Both the position numbers and the translations under genes were made by a program. Of a stretch of 49,404 nucleotides of DNA, positions 26,784-35,391 are shown piece after piece; position 1 is the stretch's first letter; the number at the start of each line of letters is the position of its first letter. Source of the stretch: Rhabdochromatium marinum (lineage in GTDB: Bacteria > Pseudomonadota > Gammaproteobacteria > Chromatiales > Chromatiaceae); NCBI RefSeq assembly GCF_016583795.1, contig NZ_NRRS01000026.1:1-49404 (forward strand), read 5' to 3'. The notes beneath the pieces were generated by a model, which was not told where the DNA came from, did not search any database, and worked only from the letters and a program-made list of their open reading frames with translations.

Positions 26784-27508
26784 AAAAACTCATTAAACGA
26801 GTAATCAATTTACTAGGCTGGGATATTCATGTATTAACCCCCGCGAGCAACCCAAGCGTTCAGTTGCTCGCTGCCCTAAGTCAGGTCCAATCAAATCTTG
26901 TATTCGACATCGGCGCGAATATCGGTCAATTTGCCCAAGAACTACGCTCGGCCGGCTTTCGTGGAAAAATCATTAGTTTCGAACCGCTATCCATCGAACA
27001 TGAGAAATTATGTAAGGCGGCTCGTAAGGATGCGGCTTGGTGGGTTCATCCGCGTGCTGCGGTAGGGGACCATGATGGCAAAATCGAAATTAACATTGCG
27101 GCTAATTCAGTGTCATCATCTGTGCTGCCGATGCTGGATTCGCACTTGTCTGCTGCGCTTGATTCGTCCTATGTAGCCGTCGAAAGCACACCACTGATTC
27201 AGCTCGATTCTGTCGCTGCACAGTATCTCGACAATACTTCTCAGCCATTCATAAAAATCGATACACAAGGCTTTGAATGGCAGGTGCTTGATGGCGCGGC
27301 TGATACACTCAAGCGCGCCCAAGGTGTCTTGCTGGAGTTGTCATTAGTCCCGCTTTATGACGGCCAGCGACTGTGGCGTGAAATGATCGACCGCATGGAA
27401 GCTGAAGGATTCACACTTTGGTCAATTCATCAAAGCTTTATAGACCTCCATACTGGGCAATCACTGCAAGTGGATGCGATTTTTCTGCGGCAGTACGCCC
27501 TGAAATAG
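26780..27508 (+). CDS. FkbM-family methyltransferase
   Basis: A 242-aa SAM-dependent methyltransferase: VFDIGANIGQFAQELRSAGF (SAM loop), IISFEPLSIEHEKL, and FIKIDTQGFEWQVLDGA, the three standard FkbM motifs. The second FkbM gene of the locus, only distantly like the one at 24012, so two different O-methylations are plausible. Its ATG overlaps the preceding glycosyltransferase stop by 4 bp. Last gene of the polysaccharide operon; a small hairpin follows. Confidence 0.88.
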   Translation: MKKLIKRVINLLGWDIHVLTPASNPSVQLLAALSQVQSNLVFDIGANIGQFAQELRSAGFRGKIISFEPLSIEHEKLCKAARKDAAWWVHPRAAVGDHDGKIEINIAANSVSSSVLPMLDSHLSAALDSSYVAVESTPLIQLDSVAAQYLDNTSQPFIKIDTQGFEWQVLDGAADTLKRAQGVLLELSLVPLYDGQRLWREMIDRMEAEGFTLWSIHQSFIDLHTGQSLQVDAIFLRQYALK

Positions 27509-27522
27509 AGTCCTCGCGCATG

Positions 27523-27538
27523 GCCTGGGGTACCAGGC
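27523..27538. terminator. Possible bidirectional terminator hairpin
   Basis: GCCTGG-GGTA-CCAGGC, a perfect six-base-pair stem with a four-base loop, lies between the convergent ends of the FkbM gene and the cyclic-nucleotide-binding protein gene. No proper T tract follows on either strand, so termination is only suggested by position. Confidence 0.3.
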
Positions 27539-27607
27539 TGTTCACAACAAAAGTACTTTATTCGTTGCAAAAAGCCCTGCCCCCCAGTGTTACACAAGCT
27601 CACATTT

Positions 27608-28093
27608 TCAATAGAGCGCATGCGAGCGATTGATGTACTTGGTCAGCTCGACATACTGTGAGTTCATGCGTCGCAAAATGTCCTGTCCCACTTGGACAAT
27701 GTTCTGCATTACTCGATACACCATCCAGGGGTAATCAAGCAGCAGGGACTCGAAGGCGTCGCGCTCGATACTGCATACCTGCGTGTTGCCCAGGGAACGC
27801 AGGGAGGCGGTATGCGGGCGTCCGCTGATAAAGCCCATTTCCCCGGCCATATCGCCTGAGCGCAGGACGTGAATAGTGGTGAACTCACCCTTACCCAGAT
27901 CACGGGTGACGGCCAGCGCGCCTTCGGTAATGATATGCAGGCTGTTGTCAACGCGCCCTTCTTCAATGAGCAATTCCTGATCATTCAAACGCCGACAGCA
28001 GGCAATACCGGCCAGCGCCCGAACCTGATCATCGTCGAGATTCGCAGTCAGTGGCGAGTGACGCAAACAGGCAAAATCGTCTATTTCAGACAT
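27608..28093 (-). CDS. Stand-alone cyclic-nucleotide-binding domain protein
   Basis: A 161-aa protein that is essentially one CNB (cAMP receptor-like) beta-barrel: ELLIEEGRVDNSLHIITEGALAVTRD, then GDMAGEMGFISGRPHTASLRSLG in the phosphate-binding cassette position, and a C-terminal helix (MVYRVMQNIVQVGQDILRRM). The phosphate-cassette Arg (GRPHTA) is present, so ligand binding is possible. There is no helix-turn-helix, kinase or channel domain, so it is not a Crp/Fnr transcription factor as encoded. It could regulate a partner protein or respond to cAMP, c-di-GMP or another ligand. GAGGAAT lies seven bases before the ATG. Downstream of hisB on the same strand with a 34-bp gap. Confidence 0.85.
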   Translation of the reverse strand: MSEIDDFACLRHSPLTANLDDDQVRALAGIACCRRLNDQELLIEEGRVDNSLHIITEGALAVTRDLGKGEFTTIHVLRSGDMAGEMGFISGRPHTASLRSLGNTQVCSIERDAFESLLLDYPWMVYRVMQNIVQVGQDILRRMNSQYVELTKYINRSHALY

Positions 28094-28127
28094 CTTGTAT
28101 TCCTCAAATTAACATAACATCAATTGG

Positions 28128-28754
28128 TTACAGCTGACCCTTGGTCGATGGCATCCGCCCGGCCATGCGCGGATCCGGTTCCACAGCCATCCGCAGAGCA
28201 CGCCCGAAGGCCTTAAACAGGGTTTCCGCCTGATGATGCGCATTGGTGCCGCGCAGATTATCCAGATGCAGGGTGAGTGCGGCATGATTGACCAGTCCCT
28301 GGAAGAATTCCTGGAACAGATCAACATCGAACTCCCCAACACGCGCGCGGGTGAAGGTCACCTGAAAGATCAGACCGGGCCGCCCAGAGAGGTCAATCAC
28401 AACACGCGACAGCGCCTCGTCCAGCGGCACATAGGCGTGCCCGTAACGCACAATGCCGGATTTGTCGCCCAGCGCCTTGCGCAGCGCCTGCCCGAGCGTA
28501 ATGCCGACATCTTCCACGGTGTGGTGGGCGTCAATGGCCAAATCCCCGCGTGCGGCAATACTGAGATCGATCAGCCCATGGCGGGCCACCTGATCCAGCA
28601 TGTGATCGAGAAAAGGCACGCCGGTGGCAATCGCCGCCTGGCCGTCGCCATCGAGGTTCAGCGCCACCCGCACTTCAGTCTCCAGCGTCTGGCGCAGTAC
28701 CTCAGCGGTGCGCGGAGCGGTAATCAGGGCTTTGGAGGAATCATGCTCAGTCAT
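28128..28754 (-). CDS. hisB: Imidazoleglycerol-phosphate dehydratase
   Basis: A 208-aa monofunctional HisB (about 200 aa is usual) catalysing dehydration of imidazoleglycerol phosphate to imidazoleacetol phosphate in histidine synthesis. Seen: [21 protein letters not shown], the manganese motif [17 protein letters not shown] and the second one [17 protein letters not shown]. It lacks the phosphatase half of the enterobacterial bifunctional enzyme. Unlike in many proteobacteria it is not followed by hisH-hisA-hisF; the next gene downstream encodes the cyclic-nucleotide-binding protein. Confidence 0.97.
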   Translation of the reverse strand: MTEHDSSKALITAPRTAEVLRQTLETEVRVALNLDGDGQAAIATGVPFLDHMLDQVARHGLIDLSIAARGDLAIDAHHTVEDVGITLGQALRKALGDKSGIVRYGHAYVPLDEALSRVVIDLSGRPGLIFQVTFTRARVGEFDVDLFQEFFQGLVNHAALTLHLDNLRGTNAHHQAETLFKAFGRALRMAVEPDPRMAGRMPSTKGQL

Positions 28755-28792
28755 GCTTGGCAGTTCCGGTCAGTGGTATTAAAAACAGCGTC

Positions 28793-29998
28793 TCAAGGGT
28801 AGAGCAAAAATGGTTGGCGTATTTCGCACCAGCGCGTCTCATCTGCGCACAGACGCGCATCCAGATCGCCCGGCTCGGCCTGAGGATCATCCACCCAGGC
28901 GCGCAATCCCTGACCACCGTCGATCAGATCAATCGCCAAGCGCTCGCTTTCGTATTCATAGGGAAAATCGCGCCACAGCGGCGCGTCCGGGTACTCCAGG
29001 CGCACCGCCTTGAGCAACAACGCCACCAGCCGGTAGGGACGAAACCGCTCGTGGGCATAATGGGCGCTATCGGTGTGGATTTGAATCCCCTGACAGAGTT
29101 CACCCGCATGCTTTTGAAACATGGGCGCGAAGGTGCAGCCGCGCACCAGACAGCCGTCCATCCAGTCGGCGGCCAGGCTCTCCATGCGGCGCAGCAAGCG
29201 ACCAACATCCAGCTCCGGTGCACCCACCACCTCCAGCGGCATGGTGGTGCCGCGCCCTTCTGAGAGCAGGGTGCCCTCAATCAGCACGGTGCCCGGAAAG
29301 CAGCGCACCATGTTCAGCGAAGAGGCGTTGGGACTGGGATTCACCCAGGGAATCTCATCGCGCGGCCAGCCAAAGCCGGGCGCAGCCTGTGGATCATAAC
29401 CTTGCATCGGGATGACGCGCAGCTCCAGATCCAGCTGCCGCTCAGCCACGAACCAGCGTGCCAGCTCGCCAAAGGTGAGGCCATGGCGCATCGGCAGGCG
29501 CCCGGCGCCAACAAAGCTCTCCCAGCCTGGCTCCAGCAGACGGCCTTCCACCGGACGACCGGCTGGATTGGGACGATCCAGCACCCATACCTGTTTGCCA
29601 TGCTCCGCACAGGCGCTCAGCATGTTCGCTAGCGTGGTGACATAGGTATAGATGCGGGTACCGATGTCCTGCAAATCGATCAGCAGAATATCAAAGGTGG
29701 CCAGCATCTCGTCGGTCGGGTAGCGCACCTGACCATAAAGACTGAACACCGGAATCCGATACACCGGGTCGATGTAATCATCGGACTCGATCATGTTGTC
29801 CTGCTTGTCGCCGCGCATGCCGTGCTGGGGCCCAAAGGCGGCCACCAGTTCCACGGCACCAACGGTAATCAGCGCATCCAGGGTGTGGCGCCCGACATGG
29901 TTCACCGAGGCCGAGTGTCCCAGCAAAGCCACTCGCGGTCCGCGCAGCTCAGCGCGCAGCGCTGGCTGGCTCAGCAGTTCGTCGATTCCTAATCGCAT
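28793..29998 (-). CDS. DUF1343 / NamZ-type exo-beta-N-acetylmuramidase
   Basis: A 401-aa protein covering the whole DUF1343 family: VALLGHSASVNH, FGPQHGMRGDKQDNM, DILLIDLQDIGTRIYTYVTTLANML, VLDRPNPAGRPVEG, WVNPSPNASSLNMVRCFPGTVLIEGT and FQKHAGELCQGIQIH. Characterised members release MurNAc from the ends of peptidoglycan fragments. No signal peptide is visible at the chosen start, so it may act on muropeptides in the cytoplasm during cell-wall recycling, or be exported in another way. ATG 29998 is chosen; it overlaps the esterase stop by 10 bp. A longer reading to 30028 is possible. Confidence 0.88.
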   Translation of the reverse strand: MRLGIDELLSQPALRAELRGPRVALLGHSASVNHVGRHTLDALITVGAVELVAAFGPQHGMRGDKQDNMIESDDYIDPVYRIPVFSLYGQVRYPTDEMLATFDILLIDLQDIGTRIYTYVTTLANMLSACAEHGKQVWVLDRPNPAGRPVEGRLLEPGWESFVGAGRLPMRHGLTFGELARWFVAERQLDLELRVIPMQGYDPQAAPGFGWPRDEIPWVNPSPNASSLNMVRCFPGTVLIEGTLLSEGRGTTMPLEVVGAPELDVGRLLRRMESLAADWMDGCLVRGCTFAPMFQKHAGELCQGIQIHTDSAHYAHERFRPYRLVALLLKAVRLEYPDAPLWRDFPYEYESERLAIDLIDGGQGLRAWVDDPQAEPGDLDARLCADETRWCEIRQPFLLYP

Positions 29999-30723
29999 CG
30001 TAGCAAGTGCTCCTGCATAGCGGGCCAAAGGGTATCAAGAATCATCGGTTGTGCTGCGGCAGTGGGATGCAACCCGTCTTCCTGCATCAGGTCCCAGCGC
30101 TCGGCAACGGCTTCCAGCATGCGCGGCACCAGCGCAACCCCGGTCTGTTCGGCCACCTCGGCATACATACGTTGAAAGCCCTCACTGTAGACCGCACCAT
30201 AGTTGGGCGGTAGACGCACACCCAGCAGCAGCACCGAAGCTCCGGCCTTGCGGGCCATGAGTACCAGCTGTACCAGTCGCTCCCGGATGTCTGCCATCGG
30301 AAAGCCGCGCAGACCATCGTTGGCGCCCAAGGCAATGATCACCGCCTGCGGGTGATCATCAGCCAGCAGCGCCGGCAGGCGCTCCAATCCACCGGCAGTG
30401 GTTTCACCGGAAATACTAGCATTGATGACCTCAATCCCAGGGCCACCGGCTGAACCATTCGCTGAACTAACCCCTGACTCGGGATCGTCTGTGCGACAAC
30501 CGCCCTCTTGACTCAGGCGCTGTTCCAGTTGGGCCACCCAGCCATCGCGGATATTCAGCCCATAGGCCGCGCTTAGGCTGTCGCCCAGCACCAACCAGCG
30601 CACCGCCGCTGGCTCCGCCGCCGCCAGGCCAGCTAATGCGGTCAGCCCGATGATCACCAAGCCCGTCAGGAGCACCCGCGTCAGCATCATCCGCCCATCA
30701 GCCCCCTGGTTGATTCGCCTCAT
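29989..30723 (-). CDS. tesA: SGNH-fold esterase/thioesterase, TesA-like
   Basis: A protein of about 244 aa (252 if started at 30747) with a hydrophobic N-terminal signal sequence (LTRVLLTGLVIIGLTALAGLAAAEP) and the SGNH hydrolase blocks: WLVLGDSLSAAYGL (Ser nucleophile), VINASISGETTAGGLERL (Gly), IIALGANDGLRG (Asn) and DGLHPTAAAQPM (Asp-His). E. coli TesA is a periplasmic thioesterase/lysophospholipase with the same layout. It contains an insertion rich in Gly/Ser/Asp (~GGCRTDDPESGVSSANG) before block II. Divergent from the YbbA/YbbP-like genes, the same synteny as in E. coli. The exact start among several ATGs is uncertain. Confidence 0.9.
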   Translation of the reverse strand: MRRINQGADGRMMLTRVLLTGLVIIGLTALAGLAAAEPAAVRWLVLGDSLSAAYGLNIRDGWVAQLEQRLSQEGGCRTDDPESGVSSANGSAGGPGIEVINASISGETTAGGLERLPALLADDHPQAVIIALGANDGLRGFPMADIRERLVQLVLMARKAGASVLLLGVRLPPNYGAVYSEGFQRMYAEVAEQTGVALVPRMLEAVAERWDLMQEDGLHPTAAAQPMILDTLWPAMQEHLLRCD

Positions 30724-30800
30724 CATCGCCATATTGCCAAGACCCATCCGCTATCATCTCACCCCAACCACGGCCAACCGCTCAATTTACCAGGAAAAGC

Positions 30801-31499
30801 ATGAAGGAATCCGATCAGCTCACGCAAGCCTCGCCCCTATGCCGCGCCCAGGGGGTGGAAAAAAACCTCCACGGCCCCGGCGGCAACCTGTCCATTTTGC
30901 GCGCTTTGGACCTCGATGTCGCCCCGGGTGAAGCAGTAGCCATTCTCGGCGCCTCCGGCTCTGGCAAATCCACCCTGCTTGGGTTGCTGGCCGGACTAGA
31001 TCGACCCAGTGGTGGCGAAGTCTGGCTCTGCGGTCAGCCGCTGAGTGAACTTGACGAGGATGGTCGCGCCGCCCTGCGCGAAGGCCAAGTGGGCTTTGTT
31101 TTTCAGAACTTTCAGCTCCTGCCAACCCTGACCGCGCGCGAAAATGTGCTGTTGCCACTGGAACTGGCCACCGGGCGCTATCCCGATGCCGACGCACGCG
31201 CGGCCGATGCGCTCGCCGCCGTAGGCTTGCAGGAACGGGCCGGCCATTATCCGCGCCAACTCTCTGGTGGGGAACAGCAGCGCATTGCCTTGGCCCGGGC
31301 CTTTGCGCCGGCCCCGCGCATTCTGTTCGCCGATGAGCCCACCGGCAACCTGGATGCCGACACCGGCGCGCGCATTATCGAACTCTTGCTGCGGCTGCGC
31401 GCCGACGCCGGCGCCGCCCTGGTGCTGGTAACCCATGACCCCGCCCTGGCCGAGCGCTGTGATCGGCGCCTGCACATGCGCGATGGGCGCTTGCAGTAA
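30801..31499 (+). CDS. ybbA: ABC transporter ATP-binding protein, YbbA/LolD-like
   Basis: A 232-aa ATPase: Walker A GASGSGKST at 50-58, Q-loop in VGFVFQNFQLLPTLTARENV, signature LSGGEQQRIALARA, Walker B ILFADEPTGNLD and H-loop LVTHDP. The LolD/MacB-type sequence pairs with the FtsX-like permease encoded just downstream. In E. coli the equivalents are ybbA and ybbP next to tesA; their transport substrate is not firmly established, and lipid or lipoprotein handling is an inference. AGGA is placed before the ATG. Confidence 0.92.
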   Translation: MKESDQLTQASPLCRAQGVEKNLHGPGGNLSILRALDLDVAPGEAVAILGASGSGKSTLLGLLAGLDRPSGGEVWLCGQPLSELDEDGRAALREGQVGFVFQNFQLLPTLTARENVLLPLELATGRYPDADARAADALAAVGLQERAGHYPRQLSGGEQQRIALARAFAPAPRILFADEPTGNLDADTGARIIELLLRLRADAGAALVLVTHDPALAERCDRRLHMRDGRLQ

Positions 31500-31502
31500 A
31501 CA

Positions 31503-34031
31503 ATGCGTATGAACAATTCCATAACAGCCAAGCCCACCTCCGGTCATCCCTGGCGACTGGCTCTGCGTATGCTCGGACGCGACTGGCGCGGCGGGTCGCT
31601 GGGTTTGTTGCTCAGTGCGCTGGTGCTGACCGTCGCCGCTGTGACCGCCGTCGGCTTCTTCACCGATCGCATCGCCGGAGCCATCGACCGCCAGGGCAGC
31701 GAATTGCTGGCCGCCGATCTGGTCATCGCCTCCAGTCAGCCGGCGCCCACGTCCTGGCACGATCAGGCCGCACAGTTCGGCCTGACCAGCGCCACCACCC
31801 TGAGCTTCCGCTCGGTGGTACTGTCCGGAGAGCAAACCCAACTGGTTCGCGCCAAGGCGGTCAGTCCAGGCTACCCGCTGCACGGCGCCCTGCGCGTGCA
31901 ACAGCGCCCGGATGGTCCCGATACGGTGATGCATCACGGCCCGCCACCCGGCAGCGCCTGGGTCGAAGCCCGGCTGCTCTATACACTGGACCTGCAACTG
32001 GGCGACATGCTGCGTCTGGGCACCGGGGACTTTCGCATCACCGGCATCCTCAGCTACGAGCCGGATCGCGGCGGCGGGCTGGCGCAGTTTGCCCCCCGAG
32101 TGATGATTGCCGGCGCCGATCTGGACGCCACCGGGCTGATCACCCCGGCCAGTCGGGTCGATTATCGTCTGCTGTTGGCTGGCGAACCAGCCGCCGTGCG
32201 CGACTTCAGCACCTGGATCACACCGCGCCTGCCCCCCGATGCTGAACTCCAGACGGCTCAGGATGCGCGCCCCGAGCTGGCCTCTGCCATTGACCGCGCC
32301 GCACGCTTTCTGCATCTGGCCGCCTTGGCCACCGTGCTGGTGGCCGGGGCGGCCGTGGCCATGGCCAGCCGGCGCTTTGTCGATCAACAGACCGACGCCG
32401 TTGCGGTGATGCGCTGTCTGGGCGCACCGCGCGGCCTGCTGACCCGGCTGTTCGCCTGGCGCTTGCTGGGGTTGGGCCTGCTGGCCAGTACCCTGGGCAG
32501 CCTGCTGGGCTATCTGGCCCAGCATGGGCTGTTGTGGATTCTGGGCGACTGGTTCAGTGAGCGCCTGCCGCCGTCCTCCCTGCGCCCAGTCCTGATCGGC
32601 TATGGCACCGGACTGATCGCGCTGGCCGGCTTTGCGCTGCCACCACTGGCGCAGCTGGCACAGGTATCACCACTGCGCGTGCTGCGCCGCGATCTGGGCA
32701 CTCCACCGGCGTCCCTGGCATTGGCAGGGGCAGCGGCTGCCGGGGCGCTGGCGTTGCTGCTGTTCTGGCAGGCGGACGATGTCCAGCTGGCGCTGCGTGT
32801 GCTGGGCGGTGTCGCTGCCGCTCTAGCGGCACTGCTGGGGTTGGGCGCCCTGCTGGTGTGGGGCGCACGCCGCGCCAGTCAGCACACACGCGGCATCTGG
32901 CGTCTGGGTCTGGCCGGCATCGGCCGGCGCCCGGCGCAGTCGGTCTTGCAGCTCAGTGGCTTTGGCATCGGACTACTGGCCCTGCTGTTGCTGGCGGTGG
33001 TGCGAGTGGATCTGCTGCGCGACTGGCAGGCCAGTTTGCCCGAGGGGGTGCCCAATCGCTTCCTGATCAACATCCAACCGCCGGAAGTTGAACCCCTGCG
33101 CCAGCAGTTTGCTGCCGCCGACCTGGACACCTCCGGCTTCTATCCGATGGTGCGCGGGCGGCTGCGCGCCATCGGCACGCGCAACATCGACACCGAAACC
33201 TTCGACAATCCGCGTGCCGAGCGCCTGGCGCGGCGCGAGTTCAACCTGAGCTTCGCCCAAGCACCGCAGGCAGACAATCGCATCATCGCCGGTACCTGGT
33301 GGCCGGATGCGCAGGCCGCACCACAATTTTCCGTCGAAGAAGGCATTGCCGAGACCCTCAATATCGCCCTCGGCGACACTCTGGAGTTCTGGGTCGCTGG
33401 ACAGCGCATCAGCGGCCCGGTGACCAGTCTGCGCGAAGTGCAATGGGACAGCTTTAATGTCAACTTTTTCGTCATTGCCCCGCCGGGAGCGCTGGCCGGA
33501 CAGCCGGCCACCTATGTGACCAGCTTTTACCTGCCACCGGGACGCGAGGCCTGGATTCCCGAGCTGCTGCGGCAGTTTCCCAGCCTGACGCTGATTGATA
33601 TTGATGCTGTCTTGGGCGAAGTGCGCCGGGTAATTGGCCAGGGCGTACAAGCGGTGGAGTATGTGTTCGGTTTCACCCTGATCGCCGGGCTGCTGGTGAT
33701 GGTGGCCGGCATTCAGACCAGCCTGAGCGCTCGCCGCGCCGAGCACGGTGTGCTGCGCACGCTAGGCTCCAGTCGTACCCGACTGCTGGGGGCCCTGGCG
33801 GTTGAATTCACCACCCTGGGGCTGCTGGCCGGACTGCTGGCCAGCGCCTTCGCCGCCCTGATTGGCTGGCTACTGGCCACTCAGGTGTTCGATCTACCCT
33901 ACAGCCTAGATCCTTGGCTGTGGCTGATCGGCGTGCCCGGCAGTGCCCTGCTCATCGGCCTGGCCGGCACCCTGGCGAGCTGGCGGCCCCTGCTGCGCCC
34001 ACCGCTCGCCGCCCTGCGCGCCGGTGGCTGA
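31503..34031 (+). CDS. ybbP: FtsX-like ABC transporter permease, YbbP-like
   Basis: An 842-aa inner-membrane protein with about ten membrane segments in the duplicated FtsX plan: an N-terminal helix (GSLGLLLSALVLTVAAVTAVGFF) and large periplasmic domain, a group of helices at ~260-500, a second periplasmic domain, and C-terminal helices ending near residue 835. DPYSLDPWLWLIG-like sequence and LRTLGSSRTRLLGALAVEF are typical of the family. It would form the channel or mechanotransmitter for the preceding ATPase, only 3 bp downstream of it. ATG 31503 or 31509 are equally possible starts. Confidence 0.92.
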   Translation: MRMNNSITAKPTSGHPWRLALRMLGRDWRGGSLGLLLSALVLTVAAVTAVGFFTDRIAGAIDRQGSELLAADLVIASSQPAPTSWHDQAAQFGLTSATTLSFRSVVLSGEQTQLVRAKAVSPGYPLHGALRVQQRPDGPDTVMHHGPPPGSAWVEARLLYTLDLQLGDMLRLGTGDFRITGILSYEPDRGGGLAQFAPRVMIAGADLDATGLITPASRVDYRLLLAGEPAAVRDFSTWITPRLPPDAELQTAQDARPELASAIDRAARFLHLAALATVLVAGAAVAMASRRFVDQQTDAVAVMRCLGAPRGLLTRLFAWRLLGLGLLASTLGSLLGYLAQHGLLWILGDWFSERLPPSSLRPVLIGYGTGLIALAGFALPPLAQLAQVSPLRVLRRDLGTPPASLALAGAAAAGALALLLFWQADDVQLALRVLGGVAAALAALLGLGALLVWGARRASQHTRGIWRLGLAGIGRRPAQSVLQLSGFGIGLLALLLLAVVRVDLLRDWQASLPEGVPNRFLINIQPPEVEPLRQQFAAADLDTSGFYPMVRGRLRAIGTRNIDTETFDNPRAERLARREFNLSFAQAPQADNRIIAGTWWPDAQAAPQFSVEEGIAETLNIALGDTLEFWVAGQRISGPVTSLREVQWDSFNVNFFVIAPPGALAGQPATYVTSFYLPPGREAWIPELLRQFPSLTLIDIDAVLGEVRRVIGQGVQAVEYVFGFTLIAGLLVMVAGIQTSLSARRAEHGVLRTLGSSRTRLLGALAVEFTTLGLLAGLLASAFAALIGWLLATQVFDLPYSLDPWLWLIGVPGSALLIGLAGTLASWRPLLRPPLAALRAGG

Positions 34032-34103
34032 AGCCATGCCCTGAACCCTGCTATGCTGTTGCCACCATGCAATTACCATGCAGCCACCTAATGTGACCTG
34101 ATT

Positions 34104-35366
34104 ATGCCACTTATCACCCCCTTCTGCGGCTTGCGCCCGGCGCCCGGGCGCGCCGGCGACATTATTGCCCCACCCTACGACGTGGTCAGCACCGACGAAG
34201 CGCGTGCCCTAACTCAGGGCAAGCCGCACAGTTTTCTGCATGTGTCGCGACCGGAAATCGATCTGCCGGAAGGCAGCGACCCCAGCGCAGACGCCGCCTA
34301 TGCCAAGGCGCAGGACAACTTTGCCGCCCTGCAGCAACAGGGGTTGTTACAGCGCGACCCAAGCCCGAGTTTTTATCTCTACCGCCTCACGCAGGGAACC
34401 CACAGCCAGACGGGCCTGGCCGCCGCCGCCTCGGTCACTGCCTATCGCGACGGGCGCATCAAAAAGCATGAGCTGACCCGCCCGGCTAAGGAAGACGACC
34501 GCGTACGCCATATCGAGGCACTGTCCGCCCAGACCGGCCCGGTGTTTCTAATCCATCGCCGCAATGACCGCATCAGCCAATTACTGCAAGAACACAGCAA
34601 TACCGCGCCACTGATCGATCTGATCGCTGATGATGGCGTGCGCCACCAGCTCTGGAGCATCACCGACCCGGGCGCCATCACTCAGCTCAGCGCGGCTTAC
34701 GAGGCACTCGGAGCGCTATACATCGCCGACGGCCACCATCGCTGCGCCGCCGCCGCACGAGTCGCAACCAAGCATGCCAACGCATCGTCTGATGCCGCAG
34801 CTGACGCTGTATCTGATGCCGCCAACGGCTTTCTCGCTGTCATCTTCCCCGAGGAGCAGACGCAAATCCTCGCCTACAACCGCCTGATTCGTGATCTCAA
34901 CGGCCTAACCCGCACCGAGTTTCTGCGCCGCCTGGAGCAGAACTTTGAACTCGCCCCCCAGACTGAGCCCGTCACTCCCGACAGCGCTGGCGTTTTCGGA
35001 CTCTATCTCGAACAGCAGTGGTACCGCCTGACTCTGAAACCCACCGTGCGCGCACAACAAACCGCAGCCAGTGACCCGGCACAACAGCTCGATGCCAGCC
35101 TGCTGCAGGCGTTTCTGATTCAGCCCATCCTCGGCATTGACAACCCCAGAACTGATGCCCGCATCGACTTTGTTGGCGGCAGTCGCGGCCACACCGGCCT
35201 GACCGAGCCGGTCGATCAAGGCCAGATGCGCTTGGCCCTGGCCCTGCATCCCACCAGCGCTGCAGAACTCATGGCCGTCGCCGATGCCAACGCCCTGATG
35301 CCACCCAAATCCACCTGGTTCGAACCCAAGCTCGCCGACGGACTGCTGTGCCATTTGCTCAGCTAA
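34104..35366 (+). CDS. DUF1015 family protein
   Basis: A 420-aa protein matching the conserved, widespread DUF1015 family (often ~410 aa): LITPFCGLRPAPGRAGDIIAPPYDVVS at the N-terminus, SFYLYRLTQ, DGRIKKHELTRPAKEDDRVRHIEAL, YIADGHHRCAAAARVA and LAVIFPEEQTQILAYNRLI. No enzyme function is established to my knowledge; a histidine-rich DGHHR motif suggests a phosphotransfer or metal role, but that is speculation. No signal peptide. The preceding ~70 bp contain no clear promoter. Confidence 0.9.
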   Translation: MPLITPFCGLRPAPGRAGDIIAPPYDVVSTDEARALTQGKPHSFLHVSRPEIDLPEGSDPSADAAYAKAQDNFAALQQQGLLQRDPSPSFYLYRLTQGTHSQTGLAAAASVTAYRDGRIKKHELTRPAKEDDRVRHIEALSAQTGPVFLIHRRNDRISQLLQEHSNTAPLIDLIADDGVRHQLWSITDPGAITQLSAAYEALGALYIADGHHRCAAAARVATKHANASSDAAADAVSDAANGFLAVIFPEEQTQILAYNRLIRDLNGLTRTEFLRRLEQNFELAPQTEPVTPDSAGVFGLYLEQQWYRLTLKPTVRAQQTAASDPAQQLDASLLQAFLIQPILGIDNPRTDARIDFVGGSRGHTGLTEPVDQGQMRLALALHPTSAAELMAVADANALMPPKSTWFEPKLADGLLCHLLS

Positions 35367-35391
35367 GTTACTAACACGCCGTGAGGAATAA

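Noticed and set aside
30996-32525. A 509-codon minus-strand frame opposite ybbA/ybbP
   Set aside because: Glutamine/glycine-rich, low-complexity translation and full overlap with two well-supported ABC transporter genes; a shadow frame.
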